NCBI GenBank assembly: GCA_949128015.1
Contig: CASBRC010000470.1
Location: 1-5,333 of the forward strand
DNA: 5,333 nt
Direction of reading: 5' to 3'
Origin: Synechococcales cyanobacterium PMM_0003
Lineage (GTDB): Bacteria > Cyanobacteriota > Cyanobacteriia > Pseudanabaenales > Pseudanabaenaceae
Part shown: one piece after another, positions 4,807 to 5,333 of the stretch
Layout of the letters: every line of letters starts with the position of its first letter
Numbering within the stretch: position 1 is the stretch's first letter
Program-made: the position numbers and the translations under genes
Notes under the pieces: generated by a model
The model's database searches: none
Told to the model about the DNA's origin: nothing
Seen by the model: the letters and a program-made list of their open reading frames with translations, nothing else

Positions 4807-5271
4807 ATGAACTCTATTGTCTTAATGGCGGAAGTGCTGACCGATCCAGAGCTACGCAGAACTCCTGATAATCAAAGCTCGATCGCGTCATTTCTTGTCC
4901 AGTTTGCAGGCGGACGCGCTGAAGATGCTCCTTATCGTATCAAGGTCGTGGGCTGGAATAATCTAGCAGATGAGATGGTTGAGAAATATCACAAAGGCGA
5001 CCAAGTTGTCGTTGAAGGTCGTCTGCGTCTGGATACAGTCGATCGTGGTACTTACAAAGAAAAACGCACCGAACTAATTGCCCAACGAGTTCATAGTTTT
5101 GGAGGTGGTAGTACTGCTAGCAATGCATTCCCTAGCAATGCATCCCCTGCCCCTGCACATACAAATCCACCTGCTAATCCTGCACCTAGTAACAGCGTAC
5201 CGATGTCAAATTATGTACCTATGGCATCACCCGCAGCCAATGCGCCCGATTATGACGATATTCCATTTTAA
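4807..5271 (+). CDS. ssb: Single-stranded DNA-binding protein
   Basis: This 154-aa protein binds single-stranded DNA in replication, recombination and repair, normally as a tetramer. Residues 1-97 form the OB-fold: MNSIVLMAEVLTDPELRRTP, then a strand with RIKVVGWNNLADE and YHKGDQVVVEGRL, ending near ELIAQRVHSF. A disordered Gly/Ser/Asn/Pro/Ala-rich linker (about 99-146) follows. The protein ends in the acidic tip DYDDIPF, the standard docking peptide for partners such as exonuclease I, RecO or PriA. N-terminus and length are as in the usual cyanobacterial SSB. ATG 4807 is preferred since the protein starts at the OB-fold's first strand; the Shine-Dalgarno is weak. The linker contains a tandem 15-nt repeat at 5117-5146. 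The gene stands alone here, divergent from the membrane-protein gene, with a hairpin 20 nt past its stop. Confidence 0.95.
   Translation: MNSIVLMAEVLTDPELRRTPDNQSSIASFLVQFAGGRAEDAPYRIKVVGWNNLADEMVEKYHKGDQVVVEGRLRLDTVDRGTYKEKRTELIAQRVHSFGGGSTASNAFPSNASPAPAHTNPPANPAPSNSVPMSNYVPMASPAANAPDYDDIPF
5117..5146 (+). repeat. Tandem 15-nt repeat in the ssb linker
   Basis: Two adjacent units (5117-5131 and 5132-5146), CTAGCAATGCATTCC and CTAGCAATGCATCCC, differ at one base. They encode the repeated SNA(F/S)P of the disordered linker. Being 15 nt, the duplication keeps the frame. Confidence 0.75.
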
Positions 5272-5290
5272 TTAACGTCAGTTCGGGATA

Positions 5291-5314
5291 AGCCAAGAAC
5301 TAAAGTTCTTGGCT
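5291..5314. terminator. Hairpin after ssb, possible terminator or palindromic repeat
   Basis: AGCCAAGAAC (5291-5300) and GTTCTTGGCT (5305-5314) form a perfect 10-bp stem with a TAAA loop, 20 nt past the ssb stop. CGGG (5284-5287) and CCCG (5326-5329) could extend it after unpaired bulges. No T-tract follows on the + strand, so it is not a textbook intrinsic terminator, and the window ends too soon to judge. On the - strand it is followed by a short T-poor stretch. Confidence 0.4.
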
Positions 5315-5333
5315 CAAAGCTAAAACCCGTTGA

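Overview
The window looks like a piece of a cyanobacterial chromosome. The HIP1 octamer GCGATCGC, a cyanobacterial signature, occurs at least nine times in 5.3 kb. The single-stranded DNA-binding protein, a XisI-like remnant and several hypothetical proteins also have a cyanobacterial look. A Pseudanabaena-type filamentous cyanobacterium is my guess from general resemblance; the sequence alone does not prove the genus.

Layout. Positions 1-721 are accessory debris on the + strand: the last 22 codons of a XisI-like protein that ends abnormally, an intact 124-aa gene with a glycine-rich N-terminal motif, and a DUF2281-like antitoxin gene broken by a stop codon and a frameshift. Positions 724-2116 are a rearranged block: a complete VanX/DdpX-type D-Ala-D-Ala dipeptidase, a 129-aa alpha/beta protein of unknown function, then a second, 5'-truncated copy of the dipeptidase 3' end. 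The two dipeptidase ends are 224-nt direct repeats without gaps, about 87% identical by hand count, and bracket the 129-aa gene. The dipeptidase also carries a 39-nt hairpin placed exactly on codon boundaries and translated as 13 residues.

Positions 2121-4527 are on the - strand. In transcription order they hold a cyanobacterial membrane protein (195 aa), a spacer with two strong palindromes, an MDR-family NADPH:quinone oxidoreductase-like enzyme (333 aa), and, 37 nt further on, a 166-aa protein built of two 57-residue repeats. Positions 4528-4806 separate this leftward set from ssb and contain a 45-nt hairpin element and possible divergent promoters. ssb (4807-5271) reads rightward and is followed by a hairpin near the window edge.

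The genes do not form one pathway. ssb, the oxidoreductase, the dipeptidase and the membrane protein look like ordinary chromosomal genes. The interest lies in how the region has been remodelled: palindromic elements of several sequence types, one of them inside a coding region; a duplication around a small gene; and relics of toxin-antitoxin or xis-type cassettes. I saw no tRNA, rRNA, CRISPR array or intact transposase, and no coherent new multi-gene system.
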